A stretch of DNA of 64,000 nucleotides from Lepidodermella squamata. Taxonomy: Eukaryota > Gastrotricha. A model generated the notes under the pieces. The model was not told where the DNA came from, did no database searches, and was given only the letters and a program-made list of their open reading frames with translations. Below, piece by piece: positions 1-9,368 of the stretch. Position numbers and translations under genes: made by a program. Positions within the stretch are counted from its first letter, which is position 1. Each line of letters starts with the position of its first letter. The DNA lies in NCBI GenBank assembly GCA_047495785.1, contig JBLDXI010000023.1:930001-994000 (forward strand), given 5' to 3'.

Positions 1-903
1 CTCCGTGCAGCACATTCGAAGAGTTCCTGGTTTCAAGACTATGACTTGAGAAAATAGAACAGAATAAATGAACAAAAAACCTACGTTCTGGTAATCATTC
101 TTATTGTTCATAAGACATAAGTCGTATGATGTATCAGTGTAATATATCTACTATTTTACGAACTATTCCATTCATGATTATAGGGAACTATAATATCACT
201 CGGATTGTTGCGTTGAAACTACTAGTTGTATTAAAATCAAACGATTCAGTGTTTGTATTTCATTACCTAAACCCTAAACTTACAAAATATGTGTGTGCGT
301 GCTTTTTTATTAGTTTTTATTCATCGTAATGCGTATAAAATTTGTACTTGGAGGCTCATGCAAAAATAATTCAAGTCTTATACGAACGGCGTATGGATTA
401 TTCATGAAACCTGAAGCCTGCGCAGCGAATTCTTTCAAATTGATGCGACATGCGACATGAGGAAAATGCTGCAATTTCATTCAATGCTTGCTAGTTCTGT
501 AAAGAAATGAAGTGAGCAAGTTGCGTTTTAAATTGCTTAAACCTTCCGTGGTTTGGGAACTTTTAAAGCTCATACATCAACCCGTTTTTCTGCTCCCGGC
601 TCGCCACTCGCCACAAACTTCATCTTGGGGAGAACATTTCGTGGGGATATCTTGAAATAGGACCAGGTTGTATAAATAGAGATCTGGAACAACGCACCCT
701 GAAGTTCTTAACATTTCCAATTTCATGGTAAGTTTCCCCCTTAGCGAAAGTTATCCGGATCATAGCGGAAAATATGCCGTAAAACAGCCCGAGATATTTT
801 CTGATATCCCGGGCTGTTTGAGCCAGGATATCACGCTCTCCCACCAAGGACCTACCAAGGACACTGGATATCCCTAGAAGGCTGGAAGGAAAAGGTCCAG
901 ATT
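1..903. other. Intergenic, no gene seen
   Basis: No open reading frame here looks like a protein I recognise, and no splice-linked exons are apparent. The only structure noted is the short palindrome listed at 782-819. An AATAAA signal for the minus-strand channel gene lies at its right edge (TTTATT on the plus strand, 904-909). Confidence 0.5.
782..819. repeat. Short near-perfect palindrome (hairpin)
   Basis: Two 16-base arms (782-797 and 804-819) with one mismatch surround a 6-base loop. The arm begins AAACAGCCCG and ends CGGGCTGTTT on the other side. It could form a stable hairpin in DNA or RNA. No promoter or terminator role can be assigned. Confidence 0.7.
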
Positions 904-940
904 TTTATTTACTTCTTGAACATAATAACTGATAAGCAGG

Positions 941-2071
941 CTAACGAAGAAGCAAAGTGAAAACGACGGCGTAAAACAAAGTTATGCAAGCGAAATGAGT
1001 TAAAAAAGATAGCAAGTCTACAAATATGAATAAACGACCCTCGCGACCGAACCATCGAACTTTCCGCTCCGCTCGTTCGGGCCAAAGAGTTGTAAATCCA
1101 CACATTACAGCTGAATACATTGCTACGATAGCTGAGAAGACAACAACTCCCACCAAGTAAAACTCGGCAACCATTGGCCTTGGGCTAGCTGGGACTGATG
1201 CTCCGAATTGACTCTGCATAACCATGATTGACAGCATTACAGAACACGCGAAAGCTGGCCGGTCCGGTTCAGTCGCTGGAATAGCGAAAGATGCGAAGAC
1301 GAGGCCGTTCAAAATCACACTAGGCGCGAAAAGCGAGATGATAATGAACTGCGGTTTTCGCTTCAAAATGATGGATATTCTCGCCTCCGTGAACCTATCC
1401 GGGCCAATCATGATGCCATCGAGATGCGTTTCATTGCTCACGATTTCCCAGTTTGAATTCGACGGCATACCGTTGCTCTGGAATCTCTGGTAAATTGCTT
1501 CGTTGATATTCATATGCCGTTGAGGCAGCCGGCTTGATATGATCAAAGAGCAGGTTTGAGCGTCGAACGGGAATCGAAGCAGTTCCAGATCACAAGTTGT
1601 CGTAAACCTGCCGTGGTAACTGCCTAAAAAGCGACCCTCAGATGGCCACATAACCATGCTTCTAAACGTTTCTTCAGCCGCGTCAAGAGCCGTTTGCCCA
1701 TACGAGTTTCGCAAAGTCAGTGGCGGGAACCAAATGCTGTCTGTTGGGACTTCATACATTTCTCGGTAGAAATATTCTGGCCAGTGGTTGGAGGCGTTGT
1801 TAACGTAATCCTTGACGCATTTAACTTCCCAAAAGAGATGTATTGCGCCGTTAAACGAAAACGTCTCAGCTACGTCGTTGATGCCGAGGAAGCGGTCCAA
1901 GCCAACAGTGACTGACAGATTTGTTGTTAATTTAGTAATTTCATTCGGTGAATTCGCCGATGCGTGAATGTGGCAGTTTTGCTGCAGAAGCTCCAAGGCT
2001 GGGAAATAGTTTTCGTTCAGGGCGACCACGCCTGCTATGAACCAGCAAAAAAGGATGAATCTTGAAGCCAT
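941..2071 (-). CDS. Cys-loop ligand-gated ion channel subunit, group A
   Basis: A 376-residue pentameric ligand-gated ion channel subunit in a single exon. The start is the ATG at 2071, because it is followed at once by a signal peptide (MASRFILFCWFIAGVVA); the frame runs further upstream but without an ATG. The extracellular beta-sandwich domain has the eukaryotic Cys-loop (Cys160-Cys174, 13 residues between, with FPFD in the middle). An extra cysteine pair (about 33 and 85) is shared by the whole local family. M1 starts near PQFIII, M2 has PDRPAFACSVMLS, and M3 and M4 are separated by only about 25-30 residues, whereas animal relatives usually have 70 or more. AATAAA lies about 32 bases after the stop. 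Ligand and ion are unknown; the acidic residue before M2 suggests cations. Confidence 0.9.
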   Translation of the reverse strand: MASRFILFCWFIAGVVALNENYFPALELLQQNCHIHASANSPNEITKLTTNLSVTVGLDRFLGINDVAETFSFNGAIHLFWEVKCVKDYVNNASNHWPEYFYREMYEVPTDSIWFPPLTLRNSYGQTALDAAEETFRSMVMWPSEGRFLGSYHGRFTTTCDLELLRFPFDAQTCSLIISSRLPQRHMNINEAIYQRFQSNGMPSNSNWEIVSNETHLDGIMIGPDRFTEARISIILKRKPQFIIISLFAPSVILNGLVFASFAIPATEPDRPAFACSVMLSIMVMQSQFGASVPASPRPMVAEFYLVGVVVFSAIVAMYSAVMCGFTTLWPERAERKVRWFGREGRLFIFVDLLSFLTHFACITLFYAVVFTLLLR

Positions 2072-2263
2072 GTTTGACAACGAATCGGGCGAATGGAAGA
2101 TGTCATTTCCTTGCAAGAAATTTAAAGCAAACACTGCTTGATAGAACAGACTTAATTAATTTTCACATTCTTTTTTTGTTTACTAACCGAGCATTTTCAA
2201 TCGATTTCGATATCATCTTGCACGTACGTGATCATACTCATCATAAAGCGCTCCGGGACTCAG

Positions 2264-2331
2264 GACTAAGGCGAAGTAGCAGGTTAGGGTTCCGCGTTCT
2301 CACCGCGACGGCCCGGTTTCGATTCCCGGAA
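2264..2331 (+). pseudogene. tRNA-Glu(CTC)-like pseudogene or SINE head
   Basis: The segment from about 2281 reads like the body of a eukaryotic tRNA-Glu: a D-arm-like GTTAGG, an anticodon arm CGCG-TTCTCAC-CGCG (anticodon CTC), then GACGGCCCGG and a T-arm-like TTTCGATTCCCGG. The T-loop is off by one base compared with TTCGAAT/TTCGATT, and the sequences on either side do not pair as an acceptor stem. It is therefore probably a decayed tRNA or the tRNA-derived head of a SINE, not an active gene. Confidence 0.6.
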
Positions 2332-2581
2332 CTAAACTATTTCTAACATGAAGTTTCGGATTCTTTTGTTGTTACGCAGCTTGAAAAAGTAATCTTACTG
2401 AAATAAATGATTCCCACATGTCCATAGGTAAACCGAATTTCGGCTCGCTTGGCGCAGCTCGTGGTTCTAGATCGGGGGAAATTGTATTTCATTATGGAAG
2501 ACACTTGGCAGGTGTTTTTCCCAAGTTTGGTTCTTGAACAGTGTAACAGTGTAAGAAATGTATGTGCTCCATTTTTAATTT

Positions 2582-2883
2582 CATTGCGGAACCACTAAAA
2601 AGTTGAACTTTGGCGCGCGCTCTGATTGGTCGGTTTATTGTTGCTATGACCCCGGGATTTTATATTTATGTAAAAAATGACCTTGCCACACCCTCTGCAC
2701 GGTTTCCATTGACCACGAGCGTAAACTCCATATTAATCGTGGCAAATTACTGCAGCAAAAAACACTTGTTGCAAAAACTTTTATGGATCGCACGACTGAA
2801 CGTTTCATCCGGGAGTCTTAGCAACGATCGATTGACCAATAGGCGTGCGCGCCAAGATTGGACTTTTGAGTGGTTCCACAATG
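2582..2883. mobile_element. MITE with about 70-bp terminal inverted repeats
   Basis: The ends are inverted copies of each other over about 70 bases with scattered mismatches: CATTGCGGAACCACTAAAAA at the left and CATTGTGGAACCACTCAAAA read inward from the right, both continuing to a TTGGCGCGC motif and an ATTGGTC motif. There is no coding capacity. A related copy lies at 57811-58103. I could not identify a target-site duplication. Confidence 0.8.
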
Positions 2884-3152
2884 TTGCTCAATTCAAGGAT
2901 GAAATCAGCAATACATTTTACAATACAATAGAATGGTATAATTTCAATACCTTCGAGCTTTCTTGACGGAGCACGTCCAGCTTACCTTGTGCATAGTGCA
3001 AAGTACAGCAAATTATCGTGCACTCGGATGATGCGATGCGGAAATTGAAACATACGTGTTTTGCGCCTCTGACATTTTTCGTAAATGAAAAAACCATTCT
3101 ATCAACCAATAATTCAATACAAAATCGCAGAGGACGAAACTGACGATGAATC

Positions 3153-3176
3153 TGAGAGGAAATTGCATTCGAAAGC
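3153..3176 (+). promoter_or_regulatory. Conserved upstream element of group B channel genes
   Basis: GAGAGGAAATTGCATTCGAA lies about 90 bases before the ATG at 3265. Close matches occur at corresponding distances before the other three intact group B genes (6078-6097, 21566-21589, 25884-25907). A second shared motif, TTCCAATAG, lies about 10-20 bases before this ATG. The conservation may reflect shared promoter function or just recent duplication. Confidence 0.55.
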
Positions 3177-3264
3177 ATTGAGATTGACGAACTATAATAA
3201 AAAAATATAAAAATATCTGGCTAACACTTTTCGTCCACTTTCCAATAGTTTATATGTCATCATC

Positions 3265-4446
3265 ATGGCTAGTTCGATACTCCAAGCAATTCTGATCATT
3301 TACATGTCGCAGAATGCCTCGGCGAAACCAGCCGACAATGACAGTATTTGGACGTTCAACCCAACATCAACGATTCTAAGCAACTGTAGGATAGGACCGA
3401 CAGTCAATTCTCCGACTGAATTAGAAGGAGAGCCCACTCTGGTTAAGCTAGCGCTACAGCCAAAACTATTAGCAGAAATTGACGATGTTTCTGAAACTTT
3501 CACTATTTACGCTAGACTCTTCATCATCTATGAATCAAAATGCATTGCCGATTTGTACCGAAACAAATCGCGTAATGGTAGCGTCGAATGGCCGCCCGCC
3601 ATCAGATACTTGTCAAAAGAAGATCCGAGCCAGTACTGGTACCCGAACTTGTCTCATGAAAATTCAATCGCCAGCCCAGAGATGGTCGAAAGTCTATATA
3701 GCAGAGTAGGTATCGACTTTGTTAGAGGCAGCGTTACAATTACCCTGACGGGGAAATTCGCATCAAACTGCAATTTAGACATGACGTACTTCCCTTACGA
3801 TAAGCAGACGTGCAATATTGAAATTGCTATTTTGCAAAGCGACATTTACACGAAAATCAGTGAAGCATGGTTCTTTTCATACAAATATTACGATCCTCCC
3901 TTTCTGAAGGAGAACTCGGGATGGGAGCATGACATTTCGCAACGATCCGCCACATTTGGCATCCTTAGGTTCATGCCTTCAGCTAATTATTCAAGAGCTA
4001 CCTTCAGCTTCGGATTCAAACGGAAACCTGCCTATTTTATGACATATCTTTTCGGGCCCAGTCTGCTTTTAGCAGTATTGATTTTGTCGTCGTTTCTCAT
4101 CCCGGCAGAGGTTTCAGATCGACCGGTTTTCGCATGCACAGTTATGCTGACTATTTTTGTCCTCCAGGAGAATCTGCAAGCTTATTTGCCGAAAACGCCA
4201 AAGCCGATGGTCGCAGGATTCTTCAGCTTGTCACAAGCCATTCTCGCAACGCTGTGTATCATATACGAATCCATGATGTGTGGATTCATCGCTTCATTTC
4301 CCGACATTGCGGGCAGAAAGTTTTCGATTTTTGGCAGAGCAGTTTCTTGCTATTTTGCTGTTGACGCTTTCGTCTTTTCACTCGCATTCATTGCGTATTT
4401 AGCGTCATATGGGCTGATTGTTATCATACTTTTGCATCTGTTATAA
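3265..4446 (+). CDS. Cys-loop ligand-gated ion channel subunit, group B
   Basis: A 393-residue intronless pLGIC subunit starting at an ATG with an N-terminal hydrophobic leader (MASSILQAILIIYMSQNASA). The N-terminal segment CRIGPTVNSPTELEG is the family signature. The extra cysteines are Cys41 and Cys93, and the Cys-loop is Cys169-Cys183 with FPYD. M1 follows KRKPAYFMTYLFGPS, M2 is SDRPVFACTVMLTIFVLQ, and the M3-M4 loop is about 25 residues (FPDIAGRKFSIFG). The absence of a large cytoplasmic loop suggests no room for the usual scaffold-binding region. A possible AATAAA is at 4744. The group B copies are the closest relatives of the two pseudogenes at 22.8 and 26.4 kb. Confidence 0.9.
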   Translation: MASSILQAILIIYMSQNASAKPADNDSIWTFNPTSTILSNCRIGPTVNSPTELEGEPTLVKLALQPKLLAEIDDVSETFTIYARLFIIYESKCIADLYRNKSRNGSVEWPPAIRYLSKEDPSQYWYPNLSHENSIASPEMVESLYSRVGIDFVRGSVTITLTGKFASNCNLDMTYFPYDKQTCNIEIAILQSDIYTKISEAWFFSYKYYDPPFLKENSGWEHDISQRSATFGILRFMPSANYSRATFSFGFKRKPAYFMTYLFGPSLLLAVLILSSFLIPAEVSDRPVFACTVMLTIFVLQENLQAYLPKTPKPMVAGFFSLSQAILATLCIIYESMMCGFIASFPDIAGRKFSIFGRAVSCYFAVDAFVFSLAFIAYLASYGLIVIILLHLL

Positions 4447-4869
4447 ATACTCGCCTATTAACGCTACAATGTTGTGTAATACGAACATGAAACGCTTGTT
4501 TCCTTTGTGTTTTTTGCCGTTGAATGTGTGTAATGTGTATGAAAACTCAATTCTTAACGCTCTGTAGCTCTAAAACTGAACCAGCTTGTTATGTTTCTGA
4601 AACTATACGAAATGACTTTATTATTTCTGTGGATTTCCCTCTAGTTTTAGCTCATGGACGAAGTTTTTCCTCCATCCTCCATCCTCGGCTCATACATCGT
4701 GACTTGTGATTCATCTTTTCCGAATTTCTACCTAAGATGCGATTAATAAACATTTTCAGACTCTATAGCCAGCATTTTTCAATGGCTTAATTTCCTTAGT
4801 TTAAACGTTTGAACACTCGTTGGCACAATTAAACAGGCGAAAAGGAAATAGTGATGAACATATACGTTC

Positions 4870-5787
4870 CCGATTCCCCGAAACATTTTCCCCGAAATTG
4901 CTGGGCGCCCGAAATATATTTCCCCGAAAACATGTTTCCCCGAAATTTTACGAAAACGCGAGCTTTATTTACAACGAGTTCATAATCAAGGAGCAATATA
5001 TTCATATCACAATCCGGCGCTAATGTCCGAGAGATGCAGGCTAATGCTCTCTAAAAACTCGATGCGAAGAGTTATGCGACGGGCTGAACGTTCTAATGGC
5101 GCCAGGCCTTGTCCGTCGATAAGTCGATTCTCCGACAGATACCAATGTTCCAGCAAATGTATTGCCGTATCGACGGTTTTATTCTTTTTGATTGTTCTTT
5201 TTAATTTTTGACCGCCCGAAAGTTGCACCAGTTTCGCCTCGACGCCTCGATGTTTGCCGAGGATCAAGTTGATGAACTGCCAAACGTTTGGATGCGCCGC
5301 AACCAACTTTTTGTTCATCGCACTGTGCCATCCTAAACTGATTAATTTAACGACGAAAAACAAGAAAAACAAGAAACGAGTAAGCTAACCTTCTTCGACA
5401 TTGTTTTTTCGTATTTCTTTGGCGTGAACGTTCCACTCACAAGGAGGAAATAGCCCTTTCCCACATTGAATTTAAATACGTGCAGAATTGCTTCATAGCT
5501 TGAATTGCAGGAGCTTTTTCGGTGAGATGATTAATGGCGCTCTGCACATCTACAGCGAGTAGAAAGGCTGGGGCTAGACGTAACTCTAGACGCAGCTCCG
5601 CGTCACGTTAGTTGCCACTCGACTCGGCTTTGGATAGTATTTAAGGACACCCAAATCACCCAGTTTTCGAATTATGGTTTGGCTACTACAACGACTAATC
5701 GTTTCGGGGAAGTTATTTCGGGGAAATTATTTCGGCGACGCACTTTTCGGGCAACACGTTTTCGAGGAAGTTATTTCGGGGAATCGG
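4870..5787. mobile_element. Mutator-like (MULE) DNA transposon remnant
   Basis: Both ends begin CCGATTCCCCGAAA when read inward, and each end carries several spaced copies of the same TTCCCCGAAA unit (4870-4945 left, 5700-5787 right). Between them a minus-strand frame preserves the C-terminal part of a MULE transposase (next entry). The multi-copy inverted ends and transposase remnant together support a MULE. The 8-10 bp target duplication expected for MULEs was not recognisable. Confidence 0.7.
5007..5372 (-). pseudogene. MULE transposase C-terminal fragment
   Basis: The frame encodes GWHSAMNKKLVAAHPNVWQF followed by INLILGKHRG, which resembles the conserved MULE tail in which EGWH and HPNIWKFI precede the last helices. 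Upstream on the same strand (about 5390-5520) another frame gives WNVHAKEIRKTMSKK, resembling the WN(V/Y) segment that precedes EGWH; a possible GT-AG intron (about 5342-5390) separates the two. The catalytic DDE part is missing, so the element cannot encode a transposase. Confidence 0.65.
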
Positions 5788-6077
5788 TCATAAATCCATT
5801 CGAGAACTGAGACTCTTTGGTGAGCATAGATAAACTCGATCATAATCGAATTTTTTATGGATTCAGAGTTTTTAATAGATATAGATTCGCGTTAGAGTTT
5901 AGCGATTGAATATTTGATTAGTAAAGTCGACAAGCGTATAGGGTCCATAGGTCGCGTGATTTTTATTTTCACACAACAGGGCTAGATCGTGAGTGTCATA
6001 TCTTCAGTATATTTTTATCTATGAAATTTCGCAGTTGTGCTAGCTATGTATTTTGTATGGGCGCTTCGTGATTAATC

Positions 6078-6097
6078 GAGGAGGAAATTGCATTCGA
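6078..6097 (+). promoter_or_regulatory. Conserved upstream element of group B channel gene
   Basis: GAGGAGGAAATTGCATTCGA lies 66 bases before the ATG at 6164 and matches the element at 3153-3176. The second shared motif TTTCTTCCAATAG follows at about 6130-6143. Both lie upstream of the chosen ATG, which supports that start over the longer open frame that runs through the element. Confidence 0.55.
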
Positions 6098-6163
6098 CAA
6101 TCAATATCAGAGAAATTGTCATCTGCAACATTTCTTCCAATAGTTCCCATATCACCAGTGCTC

Positions 6164-7336
6164 ATGGCTATTTCGATTATTCAAGCAAATCTCATCATAG
6201 CCATGTGGCGAACTGCCTTGGCTGTACCAGCCAACAATGACAGCATTTGGATTTTCAATCCAACTTCAACGATTCTCAACAACTGTAGGATAGGACCGAC
6301 AGCCAATTCGCCGACTGAATTAGAGGGAGAGCCCACCTCAATCGATTTATCGCTAAAACCAACACTCTTAGATAATATTGATGATGTGTCCGAAACTTTC
6401 ACCATTTCTGCTTCAATCTACATGGCCTATAAATCAAAATGCATTGCCGACCTCTACCAAAACAAATCGCGTATTGGGAACATCGAATGGCCGAAAAACA
6501 TATCTCTCCTAACAAGGGAAGATCCGAACCTGTACTGGTGTCCAAGCTTGTTACATGAAAATTCGGTCGGCAGCACAGCGATGGTCGAAGGTTTTTTTCG
6601 ATTTGCAATTATAAACGTCACGCTGGGAAGTGTTACATATGGCTTGACGGGTAAATTAGCGTCCTACTGCAATTTGGACATGACCTACTTCCCTTTCGAT
6701 AAGCAGACGTGTAAAATCGAATTTACTCTAGCGCAAGGCGATATATTCTCAAAAATCAAAGTCGCACGGTACAAAGATTCCTTCACTCAGTTTATGAAAG
6801 AAAACTCCGGATGGGAGTATGACATTTCGCAACGATCCGTGACATTTGGCGTTCAACTATTCGAGCCAATCACAAATTTTTCAAAGGCTACTTACACCTT
6901 CGTGTTCAAACGGAAACCTGAATACTATTTGACATATCTTTTCGGACCAAGTGTGCTTCTCTGCGTATTGATTCTATCTTCATTTCTTATCCCAGCCGAG
7001 ATCCCAGACCGGCCCGTTTTCGCTTGTACAGTTATGCTGGCTATATTTGTTCTTCAAGAAAACCTACAGTCTAGCCTGCCGAAAACCCCAAAGCCGATGG
7101 CTGCCGGAATTTTCAACCTGTCGCAAGCCGTCCTCGCAACTCTGTGCATCATTTACGAATCCATGATGTGTGGTTTCATCGCTTTATTCCACGGCGTTGC
7201 AGAGCGAAAGTTCACGATTTTTGGTAGAAAGGTTTCTTGCTATATTCTTGTTGACGTCATAGTCATTCTACTCACCATTATGGCTTATTTAGCGTCATAC
7301 GTGGCGATTGCTATCTTCCTGTTGCAGCTGTTCTGA
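6164..7336 (+). CDS. Cys-loop ligand-gated ion channel subunit, group B
   Basis: A 390-residue intronless subunit. The frame extends upstream, but the ATG at 6164 (MAISIIQANLIIAMWRTALA) aligns with its paralogs and gives the leader peptide. The family signature CRIGPTANSPTELEG follows. The Cys-loop reads CNLDMTYFPFDKQTC. Loop and M1 residues KRKPEYYLTYLFGPS and M2 residues PDRPVFACTVMLAIFVLQ match the other group B copies. The M3-M4 connection is very short (FHGVAERKFTIFG). It is in tandem with the 3265 gene, with the MULE remnant between them. A possible AATAAA lies near 7719. Confidence 0.9.
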   Translation: MAISIIQANLIIAMWRTALAVPANNDSIWIFNPTSTILNNCRIGPTANSPTELEGEPTSIDLSLKPTLLDNIDDVSETFTISASIYMAYKSKCIADLYQNKSRIGNIEWPKNISLLTREDPNLYWCPSLLHENSVGSTAMVEGFFRFAIINVTLGSVTYGLTGKLASYCNLDMTYFPFDKQTCKIEFTLAQGDIFSKIKVARYKDSFTQFMKENSGWEYDISQRSVTFGVQLFEPITNFSKATYTFVFKRKPEYYLTYLFGPSVLLCVLILSSFLIPAEIPDRPVFACTVMLAIFVLQENLQSSLPKTPKPMAAGIFNLSQAVLATLCIIYESMMCGFIALFHGVAERKFTIFGRKVSCYILVDVIVILLTIMAYLASYVAIAIFLLQLF

Positions 7337-7633
7337 ATGCGCTAAACTTATACGACTTATCAAATCTTATACGAGCGTTATACGAATTTTGCCCCTTTTC
7401 GTTTGTTGTATGGTGTTGTCTCGGTGCGTATGTATATTGTAAACGTTTGCAAACGTTTGCAGCCATGAAAGTGTATCGATTCCTTATGTTTCCGATACTT
7501 CTGTTATTAGATCGTGAGGACAGTTCCAGCTTATCTACGTCAATTTGATGCCAAACATCCAAAGCGATGTGTTTACAAACTCTTCAGACATTTAGAGAAA
7601 TTCACGTTTATACTCAGAATAATTTCACTACCA

Positions 7634-7930
7634 GATTATCTTTTAGCGGAACCAAATTTGCATGTTGCGGAACCTAATTTTAGACAAGCAAAAGGTCGAT
7701 TTTTGAATATTTCTACGAAATAAAGGTAATGCATGAATTCTATAGTGTAGAATGCGTCTTATACAGAATTTTACGCTGAATTTAATGATGATTCAGTTCA
7801 AATTATGCTGATTAATCATAAAGCTTCGAAAAGTGACTTTTGGCCCATTGAAAATTCCGAAATTTGGTTCCGCTAACAGGCAAATTTGGTTACACTACAG
7901 TCAAATTTGGTTCCGCTAAAAGTAAGACCC
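7634..7930. mobile_element. MITE with repeated GGAACCAAATTTG ends
   Basis: CTTTTAGCGGAACCAAATTTG occurs at 7640-7660 and its exact reverse complement at 7902-7922. Extra copies of the unit lie just inside each end, for example 7866-7877 and 7882-7891. An 11-bp direct repeat, TTTCACTACCA, flanks the element at 7623-7633 and 7931-7941 and is a plausible target-site duplication. Multi-unit ends with a long duplication recall MULE-type MITEs. No coding capacity. Confidence 0.7.
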
Positions 7931-8159
7931 TTTCACTACCATTAATCATTTAATCCACAGAATCACTTAAGTATCTGTATTTGCTGCGATTATAGCGCTG
8001 ACGTGAAACTGACAAATTTCATTTCGAGCACCCACCTTATCTCGAGACGTTAGCTATTGTTCTAAACTGTTCATTTGGGATTGTTTATTTTCGGTTCATC
8101 TTTTTTTCGCTCTTTTAGCTATATTAGCTATATACTAGCGATTTTACTAGCGATGCTAT

Positions 8160-9361
8160 TTTTAGGTCTCTTAATAAAATATAACACTGTATCTATATTT
8201 TTAACCTTGAAACACAAATCTATATTTTTTCATACTTCAAATATAGATTTGAATATGAACTATATTTCTGATCTATATCTGAAATATAGATTCAGGTGAT
8301 CTATATTTTCGACATGGAAAATCTATATTTTGAATATAGAAGGCCCATTTTCAAGCCTAATACTTCCGAGGTCTTGAAACAGCTAATTCCAACGAAAAAA
8401 CACAAGGATATAGTTTTCGCAACGCAATTTATTATGAAAGAAAATGGAGAAATTCAATTTTGAGATAACTTAGACGGGGATAGATTGGCAGGATTTCATT
8501 CGGGCAGCAAAAATCGGCATTAGGAACCAGAATTTCTCCGAAAATTCCAGAAAATCGGGCAGCATTTCGTCCCCACTTTGCATGAATTCGGCAGCGTTTC
8601 GTGGGTCGGCTCTTGCAGAAGATCCTCGAACAGATTCGGTGAGCAAGTCGCCTCCGAAAGCACCGGGAACGCTGCGCAGAAGATCCAGGAAATCCGACAG
8701 CATTTCGCCCCCAACTTGCAGAAATCACCACCTGGAATTGAACCTTGCAGCACTGCCAGCGATAGTTCCGATTCAATCGCGTTGAAACATCCACGTACCA
8801 AACACCATTGCGACGCGCTTGTCCGAAATTGAGCCATTTTCAACAACCAGAGATGCAATTCCGACGGACTGCTGAGCTTCTTTGATCGGATCCAAGCGTG
8901 TCGTTCAAATCGAACCAGTTTATTCAGAAGCAAAAGCGGAAAGTTTCGCCAACGTTCATTTCGAAGGAAGCAGGTTTCAGGGTTGGTGGGTTTCGAACCA
9001 TTCGCTTCGAATGCAGCAGCATTGCCAATCTGAGCATTTCCGGGAGCATTTGTTCGTGAAATTCGAGCAGAAGGTCGGACAGAAAATCGACGTTCAAAAC
9101 GAGACAAAATTCGAACGAATGAGAAAAAATGAGCGAGAATGAGAATAAAGCCATTTTTAGGTGAAATTTTAAGTTGGATTTTTTATTTTTATTACTTCTG
9201 CGTTGCGAAAAATTCATTCACCTCGTGAAATCTCGTCTCCACTCGCCTACCGGCTCGTTCCGCCTCGATTTCACTCGTTTCATTCGTTTTACTCGATCTA
9301 TATTTCGTGCTTCTCTCAAATATAGATTCCTACTCATGTTATATCATACAAATATAGAATT
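8160..9361. mobile_element. Putative transposon with ATCTATATTT motif arrays at both ends
   Basis: ATCTATATTT and its reverse complement recur about eight times at 8190-8345 and three times at 9297-9358. The roughly 950 bases between lack the motif. This is the end structure seen in the MULE and MITE above. The interior has no recognisable transposase; minus-strand frames contain a loosely repeated leucine-rich segment (EMLSDFLDLL, EMLPDFLEF, DFLSDLLLEF) that I cannot assign. It could be a non-autonomous element carrying captured sequence. Confidence 0.45.
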
Positions 9362-9368
9362 CACCATT

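Noticed and set aside
8432-9217. Overlapping frames of up to 195 codons on both strands
   Set aside because: They lie inside a putative transposon, show no known domain, and several strands are open because stop codons are rare in the repeated GAAATGCT-type sequence.
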